Positions 34,416 to 43,421 of a stretch of DNA of 64,000 bases are shown here, piece after piece. The DNA comes from Flammeovirgaceae bacterium 311 (lineage in GTDB: Bacteria; Bacteroidota; Bacteroidia; Cytophagales; Cyclobacteriaceae): positions 2,806,501 through 2,870,500 of the forward strand of contig CP004371.1 of assembly GCA_000597885.1 (NCBI GenBank). The letters are read 5' to 3'. Within the stretch, counting starts at the first letter, position 1, and each line of letters begins with the position of its first letter. A program made the translations under genes and the position numbers. The notes beneath the pieces are model-generated. The model made no database searches. It saw only the letters and a program-made list of their open reading frames with translations, and was not told where the DNA came from.

Positions 34416-35779
34416 TGAAAAACAAAGCTATCTCTTTACAGGCTACAGCCGCTCTTACAGGAACTTGGCTGCTATACCAGACCAGCTGGGGGCTTAACGC
34501 TTTTTTGCTGGCGCTGATGGTGCTGGGTTTACTGGTCTGGACAAAACGGCTGGCCCCGATCCCTGCAGTGTTGTTCGGTATTTCGGGTTTGTTTGTGGCA
34601 TTAAGTGCCTCCATGCTTAGCCTGGTGCTGTTCTGGCTGCTCCTGTTTCTGCTTATTGGTAACCGGCAGAGCAGTGTTTCATGGCTTATAGCCATACCTG
34701 AAGGCATTTGCAGACTGGTAAGTAGTGGCTGGAAGGTGTTGCGGAGCGGGAATCAAACCGCACTGCCAGGTTTTAGCTTAAGCAAAAGCCTGCTCTTCAC
34801 CCTGCCTCCCCTCGGCATCACGCTTATCTTTTACGCACTTTATGCAAACGCCAGTCCTGCTTTTGCCAGTAAAGCATCGCTGGCACAGCTCAACCTTCCC
34901 GATATAACATGGTTCCTGCTATTTTTCGGCCTGCTGTATGGCAGTTATGCGCTGGCATATGCTCATCCTGCCACCAGGCTGGAGGCATGGGATGCCCGCC
35001 AGCCAGATGTCCTGATTCGCCGCAGAAGAAAAATCATGCTGAACCCTTTCTGGCTCAAGTATGAATATAAAACAGCCCTGTTGGTACTGGGACTGCTGAA
35101 CGCCCTGCTCCTGCTCTTTCATGGCATCGACATGACCACCCTCATGGAAGGCAAGCCAGGAGATGGCATTACCTATGCCGAATGGGTACACCAGGGAGTA
35201 GGTACCCTCATTGTTTCCATTATGATGGCCGTTGCCCTGCTGATCTATGTTTTCCGCGGAAACCTGAACTTCTTTAAGCAGAACAAACCACTCCTGCAGC
35301 TGGCAAAAGCCTGGATTATTCAGAACCTGCTGCTTGTCTTGACCACTACCCTGAAAAACAGCTGGTACATTGCCTCTTACGGCCTTACCTATAAGCGCAT
35401 TGGCGTATGGGTTTACCTGGTACTGGTGCTCATTGGCCTGATCAGTACCTGGATCAAGATCAGCGAAAAACAAACGCTCTGGTGGATGATCAAGGGCAAC
35501 TTCAGGGCGACCCTTGTGGTGCTGCTCCTGGTGGCTGCCCTTCCCTGGGCCCGCATCATCAGCTGGTATAACCTGGAAAAAGCCGCAGTACACGATACCG
35601 CTTACCTGCTGGAACTCCCCCTGCACAATACCGATCAGCTGATGCAATACAAATTTGCCTTCAGGCCGGAACAACAACGAAGGTTACACAACCGGCAGTC
35701 ATCCCTCATACATTTAACAAAAACTGAAAACTGGAAAAGCTGGACGCTCCTGAACCATTATGCTGCACAAAATCTATAA
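34415..35779 (+). CDS. DUF4173 multi-spanning membrane protein
   Basis: A 454-residue protein with about 11-12 membrane helices, starting at ATG 34415 directly behind the operator-like motif. The DUF4173 region is recognisable near residues 300-350 (NSWYIASYGLTYKRIGVWVYL). A soluble C-terminal segment follows the last helix. Function is unknown; DUF4173 genes are often paired with a small winged-helix regulator, as here. It is the first gene of a four-gene operon and overlaps the next gene by 20 bases. Confidence 0.85.
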   Translation: MKNKAISLQATAALTGTWLLYQTSWGLNAFLLALMVLGLLVWTKRLAPIPAVLFGISGLFVALSASMLSLVLFWLLLFLLIGNRQSSVSWLIAIPEGICRLVSSGWKVLRSGNQTALPGFSLSKSLLFTLPPLGITLIFYALYANASPAFASKASLAQLNLPDITWFLLFFGLLYGSYALAYAHPATRLEAWDARQPDVLIRRRRKIMLNPFWLKYEYKTALLVLGLLNALLLLFHGIDMTTLMEGKPGDGITYAEWVHQGVGTLIVSIMMAVALLIYVFRGNLNFFKQNKPLLQLAKAWIIQNLLLVLTTTLKNSWYIASYGLTYKRIGVWVYLVLVLIGLISTWIKISEKQTLWWMIKGNFRATLVVLLLVAALPWARIISWYNLEKAAVHDTAYLLELPLHNTDQLMQYKFAFRPEQQRRLHNRQSSLIHLTKTENWKSWTLLNHYAAQNL

Positions 35780-36770
35780 ATACCTCTCAAAGATCAAGAG
35801 ACTGATCCGGGTGATCGTGCTCAGGATAACGAACCCCTGGGTGGCAGGGCCTCTGTTAGGACTGGCGGCTTTTTGCCCGCTCTACCTCTTTACCCTGGCC
35901 GGCTCCTGGCTGCCCCACCTGCTTGTATTATGCCTGCTGTGGACCGGCTGGCTCCTGCTAAAGCGTCAAAACCACAAAGCCGCCTGGCTGGCAGCGTGGG
36001 TAGTACTGGCAGCCTCAGCACTGGTCCCTCAGCAGGAAATTGCCGCCCCTGCTCCGGCAGCAGGCACAAGCCTGAAGGTGGCCCAGGTAAATGTACTGCA
36101 GTTTAACAGCCGACACGAGATGGTAACCCGGCAAATAGAAGCATTGGGTGCCGACATCCTGGCATTTCAGGAGGTAAACCAGCCGTGGGCGGATAGCCTG
36201 GTAAAGGTGCTGTCGGCAGAATACCCCTACTTTAGCCTGGCTCCACAGGATAATTGCTATGGCATGGCCCTCTTTTCCAAAAAGCCCCTTAAAGAGGTGC
36301 AGCTGCGCCTCTGGGAGGGTTATCCGGCCATCAGCGCCAGGATAGAAGAAAATGGGCAGGATACCCTGATCTTAAGCCTGCATGCTGCCTCTCCTGTTAG
36401 CCTTGAACGCTTCCGGGCCCGCAACAAACAGCTAAAAGCAGCCGCCCGCTTTATAGAAGAAGCAGGTGTCCCTACCCTGGTACTGGGCGACTTTAACACA
36501 GTACCCTGGGATCCTGCCCTGAAGCCCCTGCTGCAGGCGGCAAACCTTCAGGACAGCCGCTCCCTGCATTACACCGCCACCTGGCCCTCCTTCTTTGGCA
36601 AGTGGGGCATTCCCATCGATTATGTACTGCACAGCCCGCACTGGCAGCGCTTAAGCCACGGCAGCGTCAGCATTCCCGGCTCAGACCACAAAGCCATGGT
36701 CGCCACCCTGGCCATGAAAGCCTCCCCTGCACAGGAACAGAACAATATATTAGTAAGCGCACAGCCATGA
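35760..36770 (+). CDS. Membrane-anchored endonuclease/exonuclease/phosphatase-fold protein
   Basis: A 336-residue protein with about two N-terminal helices (residues 28-90) and a DNase I-like EEP domain. Catalytic-type residues are all present: QVNVLQFN, LAFQEVNQ, LSLHAAS, VLGDFNTVPWDP, PIDYVLHS and GSDHKAMV. The anchored EEP proteins of bacteria may cleave phosphodiesters of lipids or nucleotides outside the cytoplasm; the substrate is unknown. It overlaps both neighbours (20 bases and 4 bases), so it is part of the exosortase operon and may process a lipid or glycan involved in sorting. Confidence 0.9.
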   Translation: MLHKIYKYLSKIKRLIRVIVLRITNPWVAGPLLGLAAFCPLYLFTLAGSWLPHLLVLCLLWTGWLLLKRQNHKAAWLAAWVVLAASALVPQQEIAAPAPAAGTSLKVAQVNVLQFNSRHEMVTRQIEALGADILAFQEVNQPWADSLVKVLSAEYPYFSLAPQDNCYGMALFSKKPLKEVQLRLWEGYPAISARIEENGQDTLILSLHAASPVSLERFRARNKQLKAAARFIEEAGVPTLVLGDFNTVPWDPALKPLLQAANLQDSRSLHYTATWPSFFGKWGIPIDYVLHSPHWQRLSHGSVSIPGSDHKAMVATLAMKASPAQEQNNILVSAQP

Positions 36771-37288
36771 AAGTTATGCATGTGCTCCTGAATCGCCCCA
36801 CCATTCAGCTGATCCTGCTCTGGTGCCTGGTAATTGCTGCAAAGCTATGGTACCGGCAGGCAGAGGTAACAGAACTTGCTTTTCTGTTAACGCCTACAGC
36901 CAAAATAAGCGGACTGCTGATGAACTTAAGCTTTGAATGGCAGCCGCTGGGATATCATTGCCTGAAGGCCGGCATTCTGATTTCGCAGGATTGCTCTGGC
37001 TTTAATTTTTTACTTGTTGCCACACTGGCTGCTTTTTTTGCACTCTCGCCCCGTTGGTCACAAAGGTTATGGCTCATGCCTCTTTCGGTGCTCCTGGCTT
37101 TTGGACTTACCATACTGGCCAATGTGGCCCGCATTTGTTGCCTGGTGGTGGCAGGTACTTTAACACCGGTACCCGGCTGGCTCCACCTTAGCATCGGCAT
37201 CATCGTTTACCTGTGCCTGCTAATTCCCTATTCACTTCTGCTTTCTAAAAATCCTATCCTTCTGCCCTATGCAAACCAAAACAACTAG
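36767..37288 (+). CDS. xrtN: Exosortase, XrtN type (minimal)
   Basis: A 173-residue membrane protein; ATG 36767 overlaps the preceding stop as ATGA. The exosortase triad is present: Cys76 in SQDCSGFNF, Arg122 in ANVARICC and His140 in GWLHLSIG, each at the membrane surface. Exosortases cleave a C-terminal sorting signal and transfer the protein to another molecule. Size and its pairing with one VIT-domain protein fit exosortase N; exosortase K is a related dedicated type I cannot fully exclude. It overlaps the start of the VIT gene by 20 bases, tying enzyme and substrate together. Confidence 0.83.
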   Translation: MKVMHVLLNRPTIQLILLWCLVIAAKLWYRQAEVTELAFLLTPTAKISGLLMNLSFEWQPLGYHCLKAGILISQDCSGFNFLLVATLAAFFALSPRWSQRLWLMPLSVLLAFGLTILANVARICCLVVAGTLTPVPGWLHLSIGIIVYLCLLIPYSLLLSKNPILLPYANQNN

Positions 37289-40160
37289 CCCGGTACAATT
37301 GGTACCTGCACCCCGACAAGGGTCCGACGCCTCAGTTAAAACCTTTCATCCGCTGTCGGCCCTGCTGCTACACAGCCTGCCACAGCTGGGTCTGCTCGGG
37401 CTCTGGTCCCTGATGCTCCTAAGCTTTCAATCTTCGCTGCAGGAAAGTGCCAGGCCTTACTTTTATACTACCTTCTGTATTATTCTTACAGTTTGGCTCT
37501 GTAACCTGGGCTATGCCGTTTACTGCTACCGGCGCAGGCAGGGCCTGTCTGTTCGCTGGGCTGTTGCCTCCCTTGTAGCCTATGTTGTCCTGATTGTGCT
37601 GTATTACCAAAACCTGGATCTGTACCAGACACTGGGCGTACCCAGCTGGCAACAGCCGGGGGATATCCTGCACTATACAGGTTCCTTCATCATCCCTGCT
37701 GTATTACACCTGCTTACGCTGCTGGCTGTTTGGTTTAGCAACCGCAGCACAGAAAACCGGGGCTGGCGTACTGCCCTAATGGGATTACTCCCCCCACTGC
37801 TCTGCTACCTGATGGTGATGGGTGCTTTTGGCCTGCGGCTCCCGGTAAGCTTTGATAGTTACTGGTTTATCCTGTTGGTAGCCTGTGCCACTGTAGCCTC
37901 TGTTTTTTACCTGATCCTTGGAGTTGTAAGGCTAAACCTGTCAAGATTCGGATCCAGGGAGTTGGGGAGTGTAGTTAAATTTTTATTAACCGGCCTGTTG
38001 CCACTGGGCTGCCTGATGTTTAATAATGGATCGTTCTGGGGAGACCCCAGCAATAGCGAAGGCATGTTTGGCGATTTTAACCACCCGCTCTTCTATGTGC
38101 TGGCAGTGGTGAACGGTTTGCTGATCAGCCTTCCAGATCATACACCAGCCAAACGGCCCTGGATATTTATTGGCCGCTGCATGCTGCTGCCTTTTTCCCT
38201 TTATTTCTTTTTTGTGATGGCACCCTACATGCCATTCTCCATATTTCTGGTCATTTTCTTAGGCCTCGGGCTACTCCTGCTAACGCCCATTGTTGTTATT
38301 GTCTTTCACCTGAAAGCGCTGATCGGGGATATCAGGATGCTATCCAACACCTCTCCCCTTTTAAACCTGGCCCTGGCCGGTGCCATTGCTTTCATGGTAC
38401 TGCCGGCAGGCATTTTCATAACCTACCAGCACGACCGTGTGGTGCTGCACCAGGCACTGGATTATCTGGATGATCCTGGTGCCACAGCAGTAGAAGTTTC
38501 TACCTTTAGCCTCCATCGTACCCTTAGTCATATACAGGGAAACAAAGTAAGAGGCGACCGGTGGTTTGACCAGCGCCACACGCCCCTGCTCTCTCCCTGG
38601 TTTACCTGGCAGGTACTCGATGGGCTTAGCCTCTCCGATACCAAAGTAAGCCAAATTCAACAGGTGTTCCTGAACAAACCCTTAAGCCGGCAGGAGCAGC
38701 CATTTAGCCGCTGGAGCCGGCCGGAAAGCGGAAGTGTTACCCTGGATTCACTCACCGGCAGCAGTTATTACAATGCAGAGGCGGGCCATTGGGTGAGCGA
38801 GGTGCAGCTGGAAATGCATAACCCCACCAACGGCTGGCAGGAGTACCTCACCCAGTTTGAGCTGCCTGCCGGCAGCTGGGTAAGCGATTATTACCTGTAC
38901 CTGGGCGATCAAAAAGAACCAGGGTTGCTCGTGGAGAAAAAAGCTGCGCTGTGGGTGTATGATCAGATCACCCGTACGCGCAAAGATCCCGGCCTGCTGC
39001 GCTATCTTCCCGGTGGTGCCCTGGAGCTGCGTGTGTACCCCTTCACAGAAGAGCAAACCCGCCGCACGGGATTTACCCTGCTGCATAAAAGACCTTTTAC
39101 GCTAGCCCTGGATGGAAAGCAACTTCAGCTGGGAGACCCCGATCAGTTAACAGCAGCGCCACAGTTGGCACAGACAAGCACAGGGGTATTTATACCCGCA
39201 GAACACAAAGTGGGGCTTCCTACTGTAGAGCGAGAGGGATACTGGCACTTTATAATAGATTGCTCCGAAAATAATGAAGCCCTGCTCCAAAATTACAAAG
39301 CAGCCATAGAGCAGCTGTTACAGGAGTATCCACTGCTGGCAGCAAAAGCAAAGATCTCCTTCACCGGCCATTCGGTTGCTACTTTTCCTCTTCAGGCCAG
39401 CGAGCTAGAGCAGCTTTGGCAGCAACAGACATTTGAAGGAGGCTTTTACCTGGAGCGTGCCCTCCAAAGCCTGTTGCTGGATCACTACAGGAGTAGCGAA
39501 CAAGATTTTCCGGTGCCTGTGGTAATCACCAACAATTATGAAAACGCTATTTTAACTGCCAGCCTGCCGGATCTATCCTTTGCGATGTCGGGGCAGCAGC
39601 ATTTCTACAGGCTAAAATCAAATGCTACCCTTGCTGCCTACGCTTATGGCACTCCAAAGGAAGAGCTGGATGCTGCTATAGAACCTCCACAACAGCTAAG
39701 CAGCCTTGCCTGGCCGGATGCAGCACAACCCAGGATCTTCCTGAAGCCTGACGGGAAAGATGCCCTGCTGCCACTGCCGGTACAAGTGCTATCTACAGAA
39801 GCAACGGCGGGTTCAGAATGGGATGAAGGCCTGAAGCTATGGACTGACTGGCAGGGGGCGCAGTTATATCCTGCAGCGGATAGCTGGAAAGCGCAGGTAA
39901 AAAGCAGTTTTGCAGCCCACATTCTTAGTCCGCACACTGCCTTTATGGTAGTAGAAGAAGCATGGCAAAAGGATATGCTGCTGCGCAAACAGGAGCAATA
40001 CCTCAACGGCCATCCAGGCATTGACAGCGGCACTGAGCTGGTAGAAATGCCCGAACCGGAATTTTGGGTGCTGCTGATACTATTATTCCTGTGGCTTGGG
40101 TGGAGGAAGCGGGCAAAATGGCAGCAGCTCAGGCAGCAATTGCAGAAAGCCATAGCTTAA
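37269..40160 (+). CDS. VIT-domain membrane protein, predicted exosortase substrate
   Basis: This 963-residue protein has about ten N-terminal membrane helices (residues 30-390). An extracytoplasmic VIT domain follows (about 490-620, with WVSEVQLEMHNP and ALWVYDQITRTRKDPGLL), then a von Willebrand-like alpha/beta region. The last 37 residues form a sorting tail: MPEPEFW, a hydrophobic stretch VLLILLFLWLGW and a basic RKRAK end. Such tails (PEP-CTERM-like) are recognised by exosortases. It is the only protein in the window with this tail and overlaps xrtN, so it is probably the dedicated substrate. VIT domains act in protein-protein contact; the biological role is unknown. Confidence 0.85.
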   Translation: MQTKTTSPVQLVPAPRQGSDASVKTFHPLSALLLHSLPQLGLLGLWSLMLLSFQSSLQESARPYFYTTFCIILTVWLCNLGYAVYCYRRRQGLSVRWAVASLVAYVVLIVLYYQNLDLYQTLGVPSWQQPGDILHYTGSFIIPAVLHLLTLLAVWFSNRSTENRGWRTALMGLLPPLLCYLMVMGAFGLRLPVSFDSYWFILLVACATVASVFYLILGVVRLNLSRFGSRELGSVVKFLLTGLLPLGCLMFNNGSFWGDPSNSEGMFGDFNHPLFYVLAVVNGLLISLPDHTPAKRPWIFIGRCMLLPFSLYFFFVMAPYMPFSIFLVIFLGLGLLLLTPIVVIVFHLKALIGDIRMLSNTSPLLNLALAGAIAFMVLPAGIFITYQHDRVVLHQALDYLDDPGATAVEVSTFSLHRTLSHIQGNKVRGDRWFDQRHTPLLSPWFTWQVLDGLSLSDTKVSQIQQVFLNKPLSRQEQPFSRWSRPESGSVTLDSLTGSSYYNAEAGHWVSEVQLEMHNPTNGWQEYLTQFELPAGSWVSDYYLYLGDQKEPGLLVEKKAALWVYDQITRTRKDPGLLRYLPGGALELRVYPFTEEQTRRTGFTLLHKRPFTLALDGKQLQLGDPDQLTAAPQLAQTSTGVFIPAEHKVGLPTVEREGYWHFIIDCSENNEALLQNYKAAIEQLLQEYPLLAAKAKISFTGHSVATFPLQASELEQLWQQQTFEGGFYLERALQSLLLDHYRSSEQDFPVPVVITNNYENAILTASLPDLSFAMSGQQHFYRLKSNATLAAYAYGTPKEELDAAIEPPQQLSSLAWPDAAQPRIFLKPDGKDALLPLPVQVLSTEATAGSEWDEGLKLWTDWQGAQLYPAADSWKAQVKSSFAAHILSPHTAFMVVEEAWQKDMLLRKQEQYLNGHPGIDSGTELVEMPEPEFWVLLILLFLWLGWRKRAKWQQLRQQLQKAIA

Positions 40161-40174
40161 GTTACTTCTTTTCG

Positions 40175-40210
40175 GGCTGTAGCCGATATCCTTAAGTATC
40201 AGCTACAGCC
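40175..40210. terminator. Hairpin between convergent genes
   Basis: GGCTGTAGC pairs with GCTACAGCC, with partial pairing of the A/T-rich centre. It lies between the exosortase operon and the convergent glycosyltransferase-like gene and touches the stop codon of the latter. Flanking T runs are modest. Confidence 0.7.
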
Positions 40211-41439
40211 TATTCTTCTGGTCTGTAGTGGTGTGGAAAATAGCGGATCATAGCCACCAGGTGCTCTGCTACCAGCGCCGGAGAGGTACTGGTGGGCAGG
40301 AAGCGCCCCAGGTAAAGCTGGTTTTGCGGATTGTGACGGGGTATTACATCTTCTGCCTGATTGATGATTTTGTAAGGCGGTACCAGGCTGATAAAGCCGG
40401 CCGACAGCCAGGAAGGGATCAGCATGTTAGACCCATGCACCCCTACCACCACGTGGCTGCTGCTGTACTGCCGGCACCATTCCAGTTCGGTTGCTTCTGT
40501 TACCTGGCCGTGGGCTGCGCGCATATCCCTGAAATCTGCAGGAAAGCTGCCTGTAGTTCCCAGCCCCACCACTGCAAAATCAACATCTCCAATTTGCTGC
40601 TTTAAGGCGCTGGCAAGCTGCTGAAAAAGCTTATTCTGCCGGTGAATAAAGTAAGCTTTTACTTTGGGCAGGAATTTAAACTTCTGGGCCGCCAGATAAA
40701 GATTTGCATCTGCCCTGCCTGTGAGCCAGAAACGGTCTTCGCGGTAAATAAATGTGATCAGGGGCCGCTCTTCCGTAAACCGCTGCATGGCAAAGGGCGA
40801 CACCTTTACAAAGTGGGAGAAATCTATTTTGCTGTAGTCTACACTGGTGGATGCCGGGCTTAGAAAAACCTCCGAAAAGCGATAGAGCTCCTCCTTGATA
40901 AAAGCATCAAAGTTTTTCAGCACTCCCTTTAGCTCCCCCAAGGGGGCTTTTACCGACCAGACTTCTGCCACACCCTCAGGCACCAGCCAGATAAAAATTT
41001 GGGGCACGATTAGGATCAGGTCCAGTGCCGGATCTGCCAGGTAGTGCTGGGCGTTCATGAGTTTTACCAGCACATGGCCGTAGCAATCGTCAAGGCAGTT
41101 AAGAATTACCACCCGCCCGGAGGCTGGCTTCAATCTTTTTTTTTCTATGGAAACCGTACTGCCACTGCCCTGTACGACGCTATCGATCAGCGGTTTTGCC
41201 AGCCAGTCGGCTGCCTGCGGGTGGTACTGTGCCCCTGAACCATCGGCACAAAAAGAAACGGGGTAGAAGGAGGTGTAGCCCAATGGAAGGCTGTAGTAGT
41301 ATTCTTTTCCGTCTTCTTCGTTGCGTTGCCTTAGCAGGGTATGTACGCCCAGAAAAAGTAAATCCTCCAGCTTTGGCTGCTGTAATGCTACAGTATGCCC
41401 AAGTGGAGGAAGTACAGGTTCTGGAAATATCTTGATCAT
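40210..41439 (-). CDS. Putative glycosyltransferase, family 61-like
   Basis: A 409-residue protein without a membrane helix. Near residue 115 it has GHVLVKLMNAQHYL, comparable to the conserved His-containing start of the GT61 domain, and near 335-355 SSSHVVVGVHGSNMLIPSWL, the characteristic HG-containing acceptor/donor loop. GT61 enzymes move xylose or related sugars onto glycans. Similarity is moderate, and the substrate is unknown. No other sugar genes adjoin it. Confidence 0.6.
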   Translation of the reverse strand: MIKIFPEPVLPPLGHTVALQQPKLEDLLFLGVHTLLRQRNEEDGKEYYYSLPLGYTSFYPVSFCADGSGAQYHPQAADWLAKPLIDSVVQGSGSTVSIEKKRLKPASGRVVILNCLDDCYGHVLVKLMNAQHYLADPALDLILIVPQIFIWLVPEGVAEVWSVKAPLGELKGVLKNFDAFIKEELYRFSEVFLSPASTSVDYSKIDFSHFVKVSPFAMQRFTEERPLITFIYREDRFWLTGRADANLYLAAQKFKFLPKVKAYFIHRQNKLFQQLASALKQQIGDVDFAVVGLGTTGSFPADFRDMRAAHGQVTEATELEWCRQYSSSHVVVGVHGSNMLIPSWLSAGFISLVPPYKIINQAEDVIPRHNPQNQLYLGRFLPTSTSPALVAEHLVAMIRYFPHHYRPEE

Positions 41440-41554
41440 GCAAACTGCCTATGTCTCTGATAGCATGTGAGGGTGTAACCTGAATTTTCAAACCGGAAGA
41501 ATGCCGGGAGACCCATTGCTACCACCAAACATAAGCAATTATGCTATACACTGC

Positions 41555-42121
41555 TTAACCTAATCGGTAGGTCACCAGCTTATTGATTACCTCACAAAAG
41601 AGCTGCGGCTTCATGGTGCGCCAGTTTTGCACATCCAGCTGGCCACCCATATTGACGTAGGCATCGATGTTGTAGAGCTTCATTTCATGCTGTACAAAAT
41701 CACGAAAGCCAATGCCGGCAATCCACCCATCCTCCACATCATCAAACCATTCCTCGTAGTAGCAATCGTCGGAGCCATGAAAGTTGAGTACATTTTCTCC
41801 GATCAGGATAAATTTATTAATGCCGATTGGGGTAAAATAATCAATAATGTTGCGCTTGAGGTGCATGATGTCGTTGTTAATGGCATCATTCCACTCTCCC
41901 AGGAATTCCATTACTACAAAACCACGGTCGTAATCGGCCCATAAGATTTTAAAATACAGGGTCTCGGAGCCCATAAAATCCCAGGCCGGATCTATGTAAA
42001 AATTGTAGATGGCATCGGTATACAGCTCATAATTGTACTCCTTCCCGAAGTACGGTGAGCGGGTATCTTCGGCTACGTTATAATATTTTAGCCAGTTGTA
42101 AAAAGGTTCAATCTCGTGCAT
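41555..42121 (-). CDS. Conserved hypothetical protein coupled to murQ
   Basis: A 188-residue acidic, aromatic-rich soluble protein (many Tyr, Trp, Asp), with no signal peptide. I do not recognise a domain. Its start overlaps the murQ stop by 14 bases, so the two are co-transcribed and likely coupled. A role connected with muropeptide recycling is possible but rests on position alone. Confidence 0.75.
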   Translation of the reverse strand: MHEIEPFYNWLKYYNVAEDTRSPYFGKEYNYELYTDAIYNFYIDPAWDFMGSETLYFKILWADYDRGFVVMEFLGEWNDAINNDIMHLKRNIIDYFTPIGINKFILIGENVLNFHGSDDCYYEEWFDDVEDGWIAGIGFRDFVQHEMKLYNIDAYVNMGGQLDVQNWRTMKPQLFCEVINKLVTYRLG

Positions 42122-42926
42122 GTTGCTGACGGTAAAAATCGACGGCCTTGCGAACCGACCCCTGCTGCAACAGCAGCTGCCGGGCTTCGGCTTCCTCGAT
42201 AGTTAACTCGTCCATGATCATGCGGGTTCCGCGTTCTACCAGCTTTTTATTACTAAGCTGCATGTCTACCATTTTGTTGCCCTTTACCCTGCCCAGGCGC
42301 ACCATGGTAGAGGTGGTAATCATGTTCAGCACCAGTTTTTGGGCCGTGCCGGCTTTCATGCGGGTGCTGCCTGTTACAAACTCGGGACCAACAACAGCTT
42401 CTATGGGATACTCACAGGCTGCCGCCACCGCTGAGCCGGGGTTGCACACCACACAACCTGTGAGCAGACCCCGCTTCCGGGCTTCCTGCAGGCCACCGAT
42501 CACATAGGGGGTACGGCCAGAGGCGGCAATACCTACCACCGTATCCAGCTCGTTTGGCAGGTAAGGTGCCAGGTCATGCCAGGCAGCATCTCGGTCGTCT
42601 TCGGCAAACTCAACCGCTTTGCGAATGGCGCTGTCGCCGCCGGCAATCAGGCCAACCACCCAATCGTGGGGTACTCCATAGGTAGGCGGGCATTCTGAGG
42701 CATCTACAATACCGAGGCGGCCACTGGTGCCGGCGCCAATGTAAAACAGCCGGCCTCCCTGCTGCATGCGCGGCACCAGCTGCTCTACCAGTGCTTCTAT
42801 CTGCGGAATCGCTTTTTCCACAGCCAGGGGTACTGTTTTATCTTCCTTATTGATATTGTCCAGCAGCTCCCGCACACTCATCTGCTCAAGGTGGTTGTAG
42901 TGGGAGCTTGATTCGGTGATGCTCAT
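42108..42926 (-). CDS. murQ: N-acetylmuramic acid 6-phosphate etherase
   Basis: A 272-residue SIS-domain enzyme cleaving the lactyl ether of MurNAc-6-phosphate to GlcNAc-6-phosphate and lactate in peptidoglycan recycling. Typical segments are GRLFYIGAGTSGRLGIVDASECPPTYG, GDSAIRKAVEFAEDD with the catalytic Glu, and TGSTRMKAGTAQKLVLNM. It is slightly shorter than E. coli MurQ (298 residues) at the C-terminus. It is first in a two-gene operon. Confidence 0.97.
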   Translation of the reverse strand: MSITESSSHYNHLEQMSVRELLDNINKEDKTVPLAVEKAIPQIEALVEQLVPRMQQGGRLFYIGAGTSGRLGIVDASECPPTYGVPHDWVVGLIAGGDSAIRKAVEFAEDDRDAAWHDLAPYLPNELDTVVGIAASGRTPYVIGGLQEARKRGLLTGCVVCNPGSAVAAACEYPIEAVVGPEFVTGSTRMKAGTAQKLVLNMITTSTMVRLGRVKGNKMVDMQLSNKKLVERGTRMIMDELTIEEAEARQLLLQQGSVRKAVDFYRQQHARD

Positions 42927-42989
42927 TTTTGATGTTTATGGACGCTAAATTATAAACTTGTTCTAACTGCCTTGCAGGCATATGGAAAT

Positions 42990-43313
42990 TTACAATAAAG
43001 AATTTTTGTAATATATGACATCATCATACTTCACCAGCTCTATTTCCTGCCCTATCCTAAAAGGGGGCCTGTAACTATTTGCGTATTTCACAAAATCCCT
43101 TTTCATTTTTTGGTCCCTGTCCAGATACTCCACATACGGATACTTAATCCAGGTCCATTCACCACCAATTCTGGCAAACTTAGAGCGATATTCTATCACA
43201 AAACCTTTTGTATGATAGCCTTCTCTTAATATAGCTTGTGACTTCTTAAGCAAAAGCACCCAAACAAGTATGATAACAGCAATAAGGACAAACAGGAAGA
43301 TTAACCACTCCAT
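42990..43313 (-). CDS. DUF3592-like small membrane protein
   Basis: A 107-residue protein with one N-terminal helix (WLIFLFVLIAVIILVWVLLL) and a small beta domain, including GFVIEYRSKF, KYPYVEYLD and FRIGQEIELVKYD, that resembles DUF3592. These proteins have no assigned role. It stands alone on the minus strand between murQ and the Rieske oxidoreductase. Confidence 0.7.
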   Translation of the reverse strand: MEWLIFLFVLIAVIILVWVLLLKKSQAILREGYHTKGFVIEYRSKFARIGGEWTWIKYPYVEYLDRDQKMKRDFVKYANSYRPPFRIGQEIELVKYDDVIYYKNSLL

Positions 43314-43421
43314 AGGATGCTATGCTAAAGCTTTGCTACCAATGTAAGGCTCTTATCTGAAATTTTCAGAACAAAAACCTCTATAAGAAGCAAGGCATCA
43401 GAAGCAAGCCTGCGCTGTCAC

